Shown: positions 17,364 through 27,067, counted from the stretch's first letter. The stretch: DNA of 64,000 nucleotides from Ruminiclostridium cellobioparum subsp. termitidis CT1112 (GCF_000350485.1 NZ_AORV01000065.1:310001-374000); one strand, 5' to 3'. Numbers and translations: made by a program. The notes: generated from the sequence alone by a model not told the origin.

Positions 17364-18737
17364 TTACCATAAAATATTACCTTCAAACAGGTTTCCGGAA
17401 ACTTTTTTCAATTTTGTATTGACTATTTTACCTGTTATTTCCTGGCCCCCCTGTGCCCCAACCCTGATATAATTTTTGGTAAGGCCCTCGATATATCCTT
17501 TTTTGTCATGAAGTTCCTGTTCGTACAGCACTTCCATTTCTCTGCCAATAAATTTGTTTAAATACTGTTCTTCCAACCGTTCGGACAACGCAAGCATTTT
17601 TTCGCTTCTGGCCTCCTTGATTTCGGGGGCAATCTGGTTTGCCGCCCCGGCTGCGGGAGTTCCCTTTCTTGGAGAGTATTTAAACACATGGATCTTTGAA
17701 AAACCTATTTTCTCTGCAAATTCCAGTGACTTTTTAAAATCCTCTTCGGTCTCTCCCGGAAAACCCACCATAATATCGGTAGTTATGGCTGCGTCAGGAA
17801 TATACTTTTTAAGCAGGGCAGCACTTTTACTGTATTCCTCCGATGTGTATTTCCGGTTCATAGCCTTCAGGGTGTTGTCACACCCGCTTTGAAGCGAAAG
17901 ATGATAGTGGGGGCAAAGTTTTGGCATTCCAGCCGCAACTCTGACAAACTCTTCTGTTATGGTAGTAGGTTCAATCGACCCCAGCCTGATCCGTTGTATA
18001 CCCTCTATCCCATTGAGCTTTTGTATTATATCAAGCAGATCTGTGTCTTTCAGGTCCCTGCCGTAGGATGCCAGATGAATACCAGTCAGCACTATTTCAG
18101 TAAAACCGTGCCGGGACAGCTCCCTCACTTCCTCTATGACATCCTGTGGCTTTCTGCTTCTGATAGGCCCTCTGGCATAGGGTATGATACAATAGGAACA
18201 AAACTGGCTGCAGCCTTCCTGTATTTTAAGGTAGGCCCTTGTTCTCTCCTTGTAGGTACTTACCTTGAGTTCTTCGAAGCTTCTTGAAGTCATTATGTTG
18301 TCCACGGCATTTATTTTGCACTCACCGGCTTCGAGCCTGTCAACGTACTCCAATATTCTATTTCTGTCCTTTGTCCCGATTACCAGGTTCACACCCGGTA
18401 TTTTAAGCACATCCTCGGAGGAGGTCTGAGCATAGCATCCCATAACAGCTACAATTGAATCCGGGTTGGTTTTTTTAGCTTTTCTGATTGCCTGCCTGGA
18501 CTTTCTGTCACTGAGGTTTGTTACAGTACAGGTATTAATTATATAAATGTCCGAATTCTGATCAAAAGATACAATTTCGTACCCGTTTTGTTCAAACAGT
18601 GAGGAAACTGCTTCCGATTCATATTGATTAACCTTGCAACCGAGGGTGTAAATAGACATGGTTTTCTTACGCCCATGCATATCGGCCTCCCGGAAACCAG
18701 GACTTGAATCCATGTTGCCGTTTTTGCTTTCCAACAT
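17364..18737 (-). CDS. mtaB: tRNA t6A37 C2-methylthiotransferase MtaB
   Basis: About 457 residues from the ATG at 18737 (AAAGGG seven bases upstream). UPF0004 domain with YTLGCKVNQYESEA and VMGCYAQTS, radical SAM core with CSQFCSYC binding the 4Fe-4S cluster, and a C-terminal TRAM domain (REMEVLYEQE to EITGKIVNTKL). It adds a methylthio group to t6A at position 37 of ANN-decoding tRNAs. The KVNQYE motif favours MtaB over MiaB or RimO. Confidence 0.95.
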   Translation of the reverse strand: MLESKNGNMDSSPGFREADMHGRKKTMSIYTLGCKVNQYESEAVSSLFEQNGYEIVSFDQNSDIYIINTCTVTNLSDRKSRQAIRKAKKTNPDSIVAVMGCYAQTSSEDVLKIPGVNLVIGTKDRNRILEYVDRLEAGECKINAVDNIMTSRSFEELKVSTYKERTRAYLKIQEGCSQFCSYCIIPYARGPIRSRKPQDVIEEVRELSRHGFTEIVLTGIHLASYGRDLKDTDLLDIIQKLNGIEGIQRIRLGSIEPTTITEEFVRVAAGMPKLCPHYHLSLQSGCDNTLKAMNRKYTSEEYSKSAALLKKYIPDAAITTDIMVGFPGETEEDFKKSLEFAEKIGFSKIHVFKYSPRKGTPAAGAANQIAPEIKEARSEKMLALSERLEEQYLNKFIGREMEVLYEQELHDKKGYIEGLTKNYIRVGAQGGQEITGKIVNTKLKKVSGNLFEGNILW

Positions 18738-19037
18738 TATAAAACCCTTTCTAGATACATCGCAAGCGCATATATGATGTACCACAAAGTATAGCATTGT
18801 ATTGACGGTTATTTCAAGGATGTATTTTACATAAAGTCAGCAGTTTATTTTATATAGTTTCACTAATCTTATACATTGAGCCGTTAACTAAAATTTATAA
18901 ATAAATGCGTGTGGTCATTATTGCATGTGAAAGAAGTCAGTATCGGGGGAAATATTATAGAGATAAAATAAATTAAGCATTTGCCGGTTGGTTGCCTAGA
19001 AAATTGTTAAAGTTGAGAAGCAAATACTTGTCCACTC
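18738..19037. other. Intergenic stretch between mtaB and a methyltransferase gene
   Basis: AT-rich DNA. It must carry the mtaB promoter on the minus strand, but no -35/-10 pair stands out. No structured RNA or repeat was seen. Confidence 0.4.
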
Positions 19038-19886
19038 TCAGAGCAGCTTGCCTGCAGCAAACTCGGCATGGACAATAAACGAGATATGGGCTATAGCCGC
19101 AAAGCGCATAATCAATTGCGTCATAAAACCAAAACTTGAGGTACTATCAAGATAGCCGCGCATGTAGTCCTTCTCTTCCACGTTAACAATCTCTGCTGAC
19201 CAAGCTTCCAGTTCTCTTTTGGGATTTTCCAGAGAAAAGAACGACTTTGCTTCACTGCCTGCCATTCCCACCTCTTTATTAACCGCCTTCAGGCCCATGG
19301 CATTGGTGGCGTCAAAAGCAATCATGCCGCCTGGAAAGCGTTGTGCCATAGTACTTATAAGAAGCTGAACCTGCTCCTTTTTGAAATAGTAGAACAGGCC
19401 TCCGGCTACAAAGACGATTCCCTCCTGAGGCTTAAAGTCAATGGCATCAAACCAGGAATAGTCGTTGAGATTGCATACAATATTTTTCTCATGCTCACCG
19501 GTGGGGATGTGGGCTTCCCTCAGAGTAATGACCTCTGCCATATCCATGTTATACCAGGGATTTGTATCATTGCCTATTTGACGGCGCAAAGTGGACAATC
19601 CCGCCCCCAGTTCCACCACGGCAGCTTTGGGATGGGCTTTTAAGTAATGTGTAATTTCCCAGGCCAGATCATACTGGCGAACAATGGTGTTAAGCCAGGT
19701 GTATTCCATTTTGTAAATCTTTTTATCCGAAAAATCAATGCCTAATGCTCTTATGATACGTTCAGCATCCCTGTCTGGAAACAAAACCGGATAGCGGTGT
19801 GCCGCAAGCATACGTCCCCATAACGGGATGCACAGGGTATGCTGTACGGTATTTGTCTTTAACAGTTCGGTACCGGCTTCACTCAT
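19038..19886 (-). CDS. Class I SAM-dependent methyltransferase, LCMT/TcmP-like
   Basis: 282 residues. KAAVVELGAGLSTLRRQIG is the SAM-binding motif I region, with VITLREAHIPTGEHEKNIVCNLNDYSWFD and IVFVAGGLFYYFKKEQV following as in the leucine carboxyl methyltransferase-like family (PF04072), which also holds polyketide O-methyltransferases. Substrate is unknown. It stands alone between mtaB and a convergently placed HPr-like gene with long spacers both sides, which may reflect acquisition by transfer. Confidence 0.8.
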   Translation of the reverse strand: MSEAGTELLKTNTVQHTLCIPLWGRMLAAHRYPVLFPDRDAERIIRALGIDFSDKKIYKMEYTWLNTIVRQYDLAWEITHYLKAHPKAAVVELGAGLSTLRRQIGNDTNPWYNMDMAEVITLREAHIPTGEHEKNIVCNLNDYSWFDAIDFKPQEGIVFVAGGLFYYFKKEQVQLLISTMAQRFPGGMIAFDATNAMGLKAVNKEVGMAGSEAKSFFSLENPKRELEAWSAEIVNVEEKDYMRGYLDSTSSFGFMTQLIMRFAAIAHISFIVHAEFAAGKLL

Positions 19887-20183
19887 AGCTTAACACCTCT
19901 TTGGCTATATATTTAAACTTCCTTGTGCCTTTTAAGATTACCTGCGCAATCTTCCTTTTAATCCCATTATAGGCATGGCTTCATCGAGGTGTCAATCATC
20001 GTCCACCATCCCTTTTGCACATAGGGCACTTTCAACGCTCAAAGCCCTGAAACAACTGATATTATTGAATGAAAACAGCAATGAAAGTTTGTAAAATATG
20101 CACAACAACCCCTGAAACGCTTGGGCCACATGGGCTTTGAGGATTTTAGCCCATAAATGGTACAAGGTGCATGAACATCTCGA
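19887..20183. other. Intergenic stretch upstream of the methyltransferase and HPr-like genes
   Basis: Between divergent starts. A promoter for the HPr-like gene is visible at its right end (listed separately); the methyltransferase promoter is not evident. No open frame of note. Confidence 0.4.
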
Positions 20184-20212
20184 TTGACTAAAATATAAAA
20201 AGAAGATAATAT
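20184..20212 (+). promoter_or_regulatory. Promoter of the HPr-like gene
   Basis: TTGACT (20184-20189), 17-base spacer, TAATAT (20207-20212); AAAGGAGG stands before the ATG at 20268. Confidence 0.65.
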
Positions 20213-20267
20213 TAAAGTATAAATTTAGCAGTTTTGATTTTTACCTTTTAAAGGAGGATGGGATAAT

Positions 20268-20495
20268 ATGAAAGCATTTGACATTTCTTTAAAATCAATT
20301 AATGATGTAAAAGATTTCGTTAATATTGTTAACAAGTATGATTTTGATGTTGATTTGTCATCAGGCCGCTACATTGTTGATGCAAAGTCAATAATGGGCA
20401 TCTTCAGCCTTGATTTGAGCAAACCGATCAGAGTAGAAATTCAAATTGATGATTGCGGAAACTTCTGCGAAGAAATCAAACGTTTTGTAGTTTAA
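20268..20495 (+). CDS. HPr-like protein lacking the phosphorylatable histidine
   Basis: 75 residues aligning along most of HPr. The helix 1 site GIHARPA is replaced by the SINDVKDFV region, so the PTS phospho-acceptor His15 is missing. The regulatory serine motif is kept: AKSIMGIFSLD, with Ser41 at the Ser46 position. It therefore cannot relay phosphate to PTS sugars, but could be phosphorylated by HPr kinase and act like Crh in catabolite control. It is a single gene with its own promoter and terminator. Confidence 0.85.
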   Translation: MKAFDISLKSINDVKDFVNIVNKYDFDVDLSSGRYIVDAKSIMGIFSLDLSKPIRVEIQIDDCGNFCEEIKRFVV

Positions 20496-20549
20496 TTTCG
20501 GGCAGCCGCCGCTGTTGATTCGATTTCAGGCGTGTATGCGCTTAAATAA

Positions 20550-20600
20550 GGAGCTGAGCAAAACCAATTTTATAAAGTTGGCTTTGTTCAGCTCCTTTTT
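20550..20600 (+). terminator. Terminator after the HPr-like gene, facing rnr
   Basis: GGAGCTGAGCAAA (20550-20562) pairs with TTTGTTCAGCTCC (20583-20595), with an inner CCAA/TTGG pairing, then TTTTT. On the other strand it may also end rnr, though with a weaker T run. Confidence 0.88.
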
Positions 20601-20608
20601 GATTTAGC

Positions 20609-22999
20609 TTACTTCTTCTTTCTTTTGCCCTTGCCGTTAATTTTATCGTATACCTTCTTGTCTATGACCTTGCCTTTTTTATTCGGTTTCTTTTCAGCCG
20701 CCTTTTTGCCCGTCCTGGGTTCTGCTCCAAGAGCCCTGTCCCTGTTGGTTATCACTTTCCCCCTGGCTCCTGTGTTTTTTTCTTTGCCGGCTTTTGCCTT
20801 ATTTGACCTGCTGAAGATAAAATCATCTTCGGCCTTTTCATCAAGGACTGGAAAATCCTCATCTTCTTCCCCTCTGTCGGCAAGCACAAATTCGATTTTT
20901 CTTGTGGAAAGATCGGCCCTGGCCAGTATAACGCTCACCGTATCACCGATTCTGTATGTTTTGTGCGTACGTTCACCTACCAGTGAATACCGCCTTTCAT
21001 CATAGTTATAGTAGTCATCCTCCATGCTGCTCATTCTTACAAGTCCCTCTATGGTGTTGTCCAGCTCTATAAACATACCGAATGAAGTTACATTGGCAAT
21101 GATACCTTTGAATACCTCTCCCTCGTGAGCCTTCATATATTCTACCTTCTTAAGGTCTTCGCTCTCTCTTTCAGCCTCGTCGGCAGCTCTTTCCCGTTCG
21201 GAGCACTGCTTTGCTATTTCGGGCAGCATTCCCTCCAGCTGGCCTATCCTCTGTTCGGTCATTTCACCTTTCAGATACTGCTTCATAATCCTGTGTATTA
21301 TCAGATCGGGATATCTTCTGATAGGTGAAGTGAAATGACAGTAGTATTTGGCTGCCAGCCCGAAATGCCCCACGCTTTCACTGCTGTACTTTGCCTTCTG
21401 CAGGGACCGGAGCATGACGGTGCTGATAATCCTCTCATGCTGCGTGCCTTTAACCTTTGCCAGCAGGTCCTGCAATGCCCTTGGATGTATTTTATTGATT
21501 CCCTTGATGCTATAGCCCAAATTATAGATAAATTCGTTGAGGGCCGTGATTTTCTCCTCATCGGGGTCCTCGTGGATTCTATATACAAAAGGTGTATTGG
21601 TCCAGAAGAAATGCTCGGCCACCGTTTCATTGCATATCAGCATGAACTCCTCAATAATCTGGTTTGCTATGGTTATTTCATACCTTTTAACCTCAACTGG
21701 TTTTCCCTTTTCATCCAGAATCACTTTGGCCTCATCAAACTCAAAATCTATGGCACCCCTCTGGAACCTTTTCTTTCTCAGCAGCAGGGCAAGTTCATGC
21801 ATTATGCGGAAATCCGGTACAACATGGCTGTACCGTTCCATCAGCTCTTCATCATGATCTTCAAGAATTTTATATACATTGGTGTAGGTCATTCTTTCGT
21901 CTATATTGATTACACTTTCAAATATCTCATGATTGTAAACCTTGCCGGTTTTATCAATGTCCATCATGACGGTAAAACTCAATCTGTCAACCCGGGGATT
22001 CAAGCTGCATATGCCATTGGACAGCTGCCGCGGCAGCATCGGGATGACCCTGTCGACGAGATAGACACTGGTTCCCCTGTTCAGCGCCTCCATATCAAGA
22101 GGAGAGTTTTCAGTCACGTAATTTGTGACATCGGCAATGTGCACGCCAAGGCGGTAGTTCCCGTTTGGAAGCTTTTCCACCGATACGGCATCATCCAGGT
22201 CCTTTGCATCCTCTCCGTCAATTGTAACCATTCTGAGGCCCCTCAGATCCCTCCTGCCCTTGATCATATCCTCAGTGACGGTATCGCCGGCCTTTTCAGC
22301 CTGGGCCATTACGTCGGGAGGAAACTCCTCTTCCAGGTTGTAGGACTTTATAATGGATAATATATCGGTACCCGGCTGGTTCACATCCCCGATTATTTCG
22401 ATTACCCTGCCTTCGGCATTTCTCCTGGCCTCGGGGTATTTTAATATCTCAACCACAACCTTCTGGCCTTTTTTTGCTCCGTTGAATTCCCCCTTTGAGA
22501 TAAAAATGTCGCCGGATATCCTCTTGTTGTCAGGGATGACAAAACCAAAGCTGAGGCTCTTCTCAAAGGTTCCCACAAGGGTGGTATTTGCCCTTTTGAC
22601 TATCCTTACTATCTCCCCTTCCATCCTTCTGTCCGAGGAACTCTTCCTGTTGACCCTCGCAACGGCCTTGTCCCCGTGCATGGCACCATTGAGGCCGTCG
22701 GCGGGTATAAATATATCCTCCAGCATTTCATCGTCCGGAATCAGAAAGGCATATCCCCTTTCATGCCCTTGAATTCTTCCGGCAGCCAGGTTCAGCCTTG
22801 CCGGAACACCATATCTGTTGGCATGGGTTTTAAAAATTCTTCCTTCCTCCTCCAGTTCGTTCAACACCTGACTGAAGAATTCAATATCCTCGGCAGGTAC
22901 GTCAAGTACCATTGCCAGTTCCTGAAACAGCAGCGGTTTATACGCCGATTCCCTCATAAATGCCACAATCCGCTCTTTTCTTTCTTCCATCCTTGTCAT
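20609..22999 (-). CDS. rnr: Ribonuclease R
   Basis: About 796 residues from the ATG at 22999. N-terminal winged-helix region, two cold-shock domains, the RNB catalytic core with metal-binding aspartates in TIDGEDAKDLDDAV, an S1 domain (GEVFKGIIANVTSFGMFIELDN) and a very basic Lys/Arg-rich tail. It is a 3'-5' exoribonuclease that degrades structured RNA and takes part in trans-translation decay. In many Firmicutes rnr follows secG directly; here other genes lie between. Confidence 0.96.
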   Translation of the reverse strand: MTRMEERKERIVAFMRESAYKPLLFQELAMVLDVPAEDIEFFSQVLNELEEEGRIFKTHANRYGVPARLNLAAGRIQGHERGYAFLIPDDEMLEDIFIPADGLNGAMHGDKAVARVNRKSSSDRRMEGEIVRIVKRANTTLVGTFEKSLSFGFVIPDNKRISGDIFISKGEFNGAKKGQKVVVEILKYPEARRNAEGRVIEIIGDVNQPGTDILSIIKSYNLEEEFPPDVMAQAEKAGDTVTEDMIKGRRDLRGLRMVTIDGEDAKDLDDAVSVEKLPNGNYRLGVHIADVTNYVTENSPLDMEALNRGTSVYLVDRVIPMLPRQLSNGICSLNPRVDRLSFTVMMDIDKTGKVYNHEIFESVINIDERMTYTNVYKILEDHDEELMERYSHVVPDFRIMHELALLLRKKRFQRGAIDFEFDEAKVILDEKGKPVEVKRYEITIANQIIEEFMLICNETVAEHFFWTNTPFVYRIHEDPDEEKITALNEFIYNLGYSIKGINKIHPRALQDLLAKVKGTQHERIISTVMLRSLQKAKYSSESVGHFGLAAKYYCHFTSPIRRYPDLIIHRIMKQYLKGEMTEQRIGQLEGMLPEIAKQCSERERAADEAERESEDLKKVEYMKAHEGEVFKGIIANVTSFGMFIELDNTIEGLVRMSSMEDDYYNYDERRYSLVGERTHKTYRIGDTVSVILARADLSTRKIEFVLADRGEEDEDFPVLDEKAEDDFIFSRSNKAKAGKEKNTGARGKVITNRDRALGAEPRTGKKAAEKKPNKKGKVIDKKVYDKINGKGKRKKK

Positions 23000-23191
23000 A
23001 AATCTTCTACCTTTCAGTCCCTTATTTAATATCACAGGACCAGCCGGAGTTTTTCCGCCTGTTTATTTAATGTAAATTTTCAAATCATCTGTTCATATGT
23101 TTTCATAAATGATAAATATATTATACCTGCATTTTCAGGCAATAATGCATCTTTAATGCCATATATACACATCATATGCAGAATATTCAGA

Positions 23192-24676
23192 TCATCGGCC
23201 GGAATAACCGCTTGAGTTGTCGGCGGTAAATATCTTTCCTACAAAATTATCCCATATATCAGCGTATCTGCCTATGGACCATTCGGCCATTACAATGGTT
23301 TCACCTTTTGCCAGCTGAATTTTCAGCAGCTGTTTGCCGATATTGCTGCTGTTCTTTATAGTATAGAGACTCAGGCTGTTCCCGTCTACAAGAACGGCAA
23401 TATCCTTATTGGGCGACATAAATGCATCGGAGGTCCAGGGAAGCTTTGACTTTATATCATTCCACTGGATATTCATTTCATCATAGTGTATCAGCCTTGA
23501 AGGAACCATAAGTTTAAGATCAAAGTCCTGGTACTCTTTTTCATAAGGCTGCTGGAAATACAGCCTGCTCTTCAATATCCAGTGCCCGTTGCGTCTTGCA
23601 AGGGTGAAGTTCATTTCGTCAACCTTTTTGATGGCTTTATCTGCAGCCTCTCCTTTCAGAGATGTAATAAAATTATTGGCGGCTTGTTCATACACATTTT
23701 CGGCATATTCATTATTGATTTCCGGAAACAGAGCAGCCTTGCCCTCTTTCAGGGTTTCAACCGGGTAAACCCTGTATTCCTCCCCATCTCCGGTGCCGAT
23801 GTAGTCGTTTCCCAAAAAGGTTATCCTTGTTTCAGGGCTTATTTTCAGTATATTTCCTTTAAGCCTGTCCATTATGCTTCTATCTGGAATATCCCTTTCG
23901 ATAAAGGGTTCTGCATAAATTGCGTTAATATTATTTTCATTTATTACCCCCACCTGCCAGAAACCCTTTGCCCTGGGCAGCAGCAGTTGTTTAGCCCCAC
24001 TTACGGTCTTCACCTCTCTGTTCTTGGAGTAAATCCACAAGGTTCTGTAAGAATTATCCTCTGCCCGTATTCCAATAAGTATGCCGGATCTCAATAATGG
24101 GTCTTCTTCATATTGACCGTTGCTTACATTCTGTCCTACATTTCCCAGACTTTTTTCCTTCAGTTTGGCATCCACCTTGTCGGAGGTCTTGCTTAAGGCC
24201 AGAAAACCGTTGTCGATATATACATATGCCGTTTTTTCATCGGTCAGGATGATTTCATAAAACAACTGGTTGTCCGACGAAACATTGACAACCGATATAT
24301 CCTGTTTTCCCAAACCAAGTTTGTTTCCATCAATCCTATACTTGCTTTGTATAAAGGAATCGGCTGTTGTCCTTATAACCCTGTAACGAGGCTTTACACA
24401 GGTATCGGTTCCCACTGCGCCCAATTCGCTGTCGAATATGGCCCATTGATCCAGATATTTATTTTTTATACTCTCGATATTGATCTTGGTATCCTTGTTC
24501 TCAGGTATGGCCGATATGAACCTGTCTATTTTCCATGTTCCCTGGACTGCCATCCTGTCATATTGAGGGGGATTTATGGTTTCCTCAATGTCAAACTCAA
24601 TGCTTGTACAGCCGGCAGTTGAAAAACAAAGGATCAGCACCAATATTGCCCATAATAGTCTGTAATTTGGTTTCAT
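23192..24676 (-). CDS. Secreted lipoprotein of unknown function
   Basis: About 494 residues from the ATG at 24676 (GAGGAG four to five bases upstream; another ATG lies at 24688). The signal peptide is hydrophobic (LLWAILVLILCFSTAGC) with a STAGC lipobox. The mature part opens with EFDIEETINPP and VQGTWKIDRFIS and has mixed beta-rich sequence; I recognise no domain. It follows a response regulator and kinase on the same strand after a repeat-flanked 165-base element, so it may be part of the same envelope-stress or sensing unit. Confidence 0.8.
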   Translation of the reverse strand: MKPNYRLLWAILVLILCFSTAGCTSIEFDIEETINPPQYDRMAVQGTWKIDRFISAIPENKDTKINIESIKNKYLDQWAIFDSELGAVGTDTCVKPRYRVIRTTADSFIQSKYRIDGNKLGLGKQDISVVNVSSDNQLFYEIILTDEKTAYVYIDNGFLALSKTSDKVDAKLKEKSLGNVGQNVSNGQYEEDPLLRSGILIGIRAEDNSYRTLWIYSKNREVKTVSGAKQLLLPRAKGFWQVGVINENNINAIYAEPFIERDIPDRSIMDRLKGNILKISPETRITFLGNDYIGTGDGEEYRVYPVETLKEGKAALFPEINNEYAENVYEQAANNFITSLKGEAADKAIKKVDEMNFTLARRNGHWILKSRLYFQQPYEKEYQDFDLKLMVPSRLIHYDEMNIQWNDIKSKLPWTSDAFMSPNKDIAVLVDGNSLSLYTIKNSSNIGKQLLKIQLAKGETIVMAEWSIGRYADIWDNFVGKIFTADNSSGYSGR

Positions 24677-24759
24677 TTTTCTCCTCATAAAAACTTCATA
24701 AAACAATACACATTTATTCATACACTGCACACATATTTATACATGCACTTTTATATACA

Positions 24760-24924
24760 CTAGTAGTCTGTAACATCTAAATTCATATATCGCAGACGGT
24801 TAAATTCCTCCAGAACTGCGTTGTCGTCAGTTGGAACAAAGTGATTATTCCGCCATCCTCCGCCTTGTTCCGAAAAAACTTTCCTTGCCGGACAATATAA
24901 GTTTTAGATGTTGCAGACTACTAG
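24760..24924. mobile_element. Short terminal-inverted-repeat element (MITE-like)
   Basis: About 165 bases bounded by 22-base inverted repeats that match at 21 positions: the left end reads CTAGTAGTCTGTAACATC, and the right end is its reverse complement with one change. No gene fits inside. The right repeat covers the stop codon of the histidine kinase gene. If GTAGTCTG is the true end, TA dinucleotides flank both sides. Non-autonomous transposon is the likeliest reading; a large transcript hairpin is the alternative. Confidence 0.6.
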
Positions 24925-26336
24925 CAGGGTATTTTTACCGTTACCACCGTTCCCTCCCCCTGCCGGCTTTCAATGGTCAGTTCCCCATTGTGCAGCCGGA
25001 CTATTTCTTCACAGATGGAAAGGCCCAACCCTGTCTGCGATTTGCTGTTTTTCCCCTTGTAAAACTTCTCTTTGACAAACGGAAGCTCTTCACTGCTTAT
25101 GCCGCAGCCGTTATCCTCAACCTTGAATACCACCTGTCCCTGGTCATGGAAAGCCCTGAGAGCCACATTTCCTCCCGGCTGGGTAAACTTGAAGGCATTC
25201 CCCAGCAGGTTCAGCAGTACCTGCTTCAGCTTGTTCCGGTCCAGATCGATTTCAGGAATTTCTTCACAAACGGCGGTGAAATTTATATTTTCCTTTTTCG
25301 CTCTGGTTATCATGTGTTTTCTTATATAGTCAATCAGCTGGGAAACATCTGTTTTCTGCCTGTCCAGCTCAACCTTTTCCGATACGAACCTGGAAAAGTC
25401 CAGGAGCTCCTCTACCATGTTTGTGAGTCTGTCGCTTTCCTTGACAATAATATTCAAGCCGTCCTGGATTATTTCCCTGTCGGTAAACTCATCGTCAATT
25501 ATTGTGCTGGCCCATCCCTTGATGGAGGTTAATGGCGTCCTTAGTTCATGGGATACCATGGATATAAAATCATTTTTTATCCGCTCCCTGTTCTGAACCT
25601 CGGTAACCATATAATTCAGGGTATCCGACAGAACACCTATCTCGTCGTTCCTTCCCTTTTTGATTCTTATATCCAGATTTCCCTTGGCCATCATACCGGC
25701 CGCAGAGGTGATATCCCTCAAAGGGTGGACTATGCTGTGTGCCAGAATAACACTGATTATTATTGTTACAAGCACCACCACAACACCTATTATTATGAAT
25801 ATACCCGATATGTTGAATATGATCCTGTCAATGTCGGACAGTGAAGTTACAAACCTTATTACCCCCACCTGTTCGCCGTCTGCTTTCAACGGATAGGCTA
25901 CGGCCATAATGTGCTCTTTTCTGCCTCCGCCCTGGATAAACCCGGTCCAAACACCCTTCTCTCCCTGTACTGCATCTTTAAAATCGGCAGTCTGGACCTT
26001 TTGTTCACTCCCCATTCCTTCCGAGTCCAGCAAAACAATGCCGTCCTTCTGAATAATCTGAACCTGCGCATTGGTCTGTCTCCAAAAAACATCGGTGTTA
26101 TCAATTATGTTTACTTCCAGGGATACATTTGAAAAGTATTGCGCATAAAAATCTGAGGCCGTACGGACCTGATTGGTCAATATGCTCTCCACATTCCCGT
26201 AAAAGTAAAAACGTGTAAAGTATATCAGCAGCCCCTCAAAAGCCAGCACACTTATCAAAATAATTATTATGAAATTCCCCACCAGCCGGGCTCTAATGCT
26301 TTTTTGAACCGGTTTATTGTTTTTGTCCCCAGTCAT
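24921..26336 (-). CDS. Membrane sensor histidine kinase (PhoR/ResE type)
   Basis: 471 residues: transmembrane 18-41, extracytoplasmic sensor of about 130 residues, transmembrane 176-199, HAMP (about 200-252), HisKA with His263 in SMVSHELRTPLTSIKGW, HATPase with LLNLLGNAFKFT, KVEDNGCGI and TGLGLSICEEIV. The last codon and stop fall within the inverted repeat of the neighbouring element, so the natural C-terminus may have been changed slightly (ends KIPC). It lies one base after the cognate regulator gene. Confidence 0.93.
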   Translation of the reverse strand: MTGDKNNKPVQKSIRARLVGNFIIIILISVLAFEGLLIYFTRFYFYGNVESILTNQVRTASDFYAQYFSNVSLEVNIIDNTDVFWRQTNAQVQIIQKDGIVLLDSEGMGSEQKVQTADFKDAVQGEKGVWTGFIQGGGRKEHIMAVAYPLKADGEQVGVIRFVTSLSDIDRIIFNISGIFIIIGVVVVLVTIIISVILAHSIVHPLRDITSAAGMMAKGNLDIRIKKGRNDEIGVLSDTLNYMVTEVQNRERIKNDFISMVSHELRTPLTSIKGWASTIIDDEFTDREIIQDGLNIIVKESDRLTNMVEELLDFSRFVSEKVELDRQKTDVSQLIDYIRKHMITRAKKENINFTAVCEEIPEIDLDRNKLKQVLLNLLGNAFKFTQPGGNVALRAFHDQGQVVFKVEDNGCGISSEELPFVKEKFYKGKNSKSQTGLGLSICEEIVRLHNGELTIESRQGEGTVVTVKIPC

Positions 26337-26337
26337 G

Positions 26338-27033
26338 TCATTGTTCCTTTCTCCATCTGTAGCCCGTACCCCAGACTGTTTCTATATACATAGCTGCGGA
26401 ATTTTTATCTTCTATTTTGCTTCTGAGCCTTCTAATATTCACATCCACTATTTTTGTATCCCCTATAAAATCATAACCCCAGATCTTGTCCAGCAGCTCG
26501 TCCCTTGTAAATGCCTTGTTCTGGTTTTCAAGAAATAATTTTAACAGGAGATATTCCTTGGGTGTAAGCATTATTTCAGTTCCATCCTTGAAAACCCTCT
26601 GTGAGTAGACATCTATCCTGAAAGCTCCGCTGTTCACAGTCTCAGCCCTGTCATTGGCTTTGTTCCCGCCAAGCCTTCTGAGCAGGGATTTAGCCCTGAG
26701 AATAAGTTCTGTTGTATTAAAGGGTTTCAGCACATAGTCGTCGGCACCGAATTCCAGACCCTTTATCCGGTCAATGTCCTGCCCTCTTGCTGTGAGCATT
26801 ATAATACCCATGTCGGGAAATTCTTTTCTCAATACTTCACATACCTGAAAGCCGTCCATACCCGGAAGCATCACATCCAGCAAGACTACGCTGGGCCTTT
26901 CCTGTCTGGCTTTGTCCACGCCTTCCTCACCCGAGCCTGCTTCTATAACTATGAAATCATTTTTTCTGAAATTTATTTTGAGAAAGCCTCTGATGCTCTC
27001 TTCATCCTCAACAATCAACACTTTGTTTTCCAT
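26338..27033 (-). CDS. OmpR-family response regulator
   Basis: 231 residues: receiver with Asp53 (LLDVMLPGMDG) and Lys103 (YVLKPF), then a winged-helix DNA-binding domain (LTPKEYLLLKLFLENQNKAFTR, IGDTKIVDVNIRRLRSKIE, VWGTGYRW). It forms an operon with the downstream kinase. The regulated genes are not evident; the lipoprotein gene further down is a candidate. Confidence 0.95.
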   Translation of the reverse strand: MENKVLIVEDEESIRGFLKINFRKNDFIVIEAGSGEEGVDKARQERPSVVLLDVMLPGMDGFQVCEVLRKEFPDMGIIMLTARGQDIDRIKGLEFGADDYVLKPFNTTELILRAKSLLRRLGGNKANDRAETVNSGAFRIDVYSQRVFKDGTEIMLTPKEYLLLKLFLENQNKAFTRDELLDKIWGYDFIGDTKIVDVNIRRLRSKIEDKNSAAMYIETVWGTGYRWRKEQ

Positions 27034-27067
27034 AAATGCTTCTCCTCAAAAAATCTCTATCCTCTTT

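Noticed and set aside
20320-20332. Rex-like TTGTTAACAA inside the HPr-like coding sequence
   Set aside because: Within codons, without the flanking bases of a full site and far from a promoter; probably chance.
21335-22360. 341-codon plus-strand frame opposite rnr
   Set aside because: Antisense shadow of RNase R, Cys/His-rich composition typical of reversed coding DNA.
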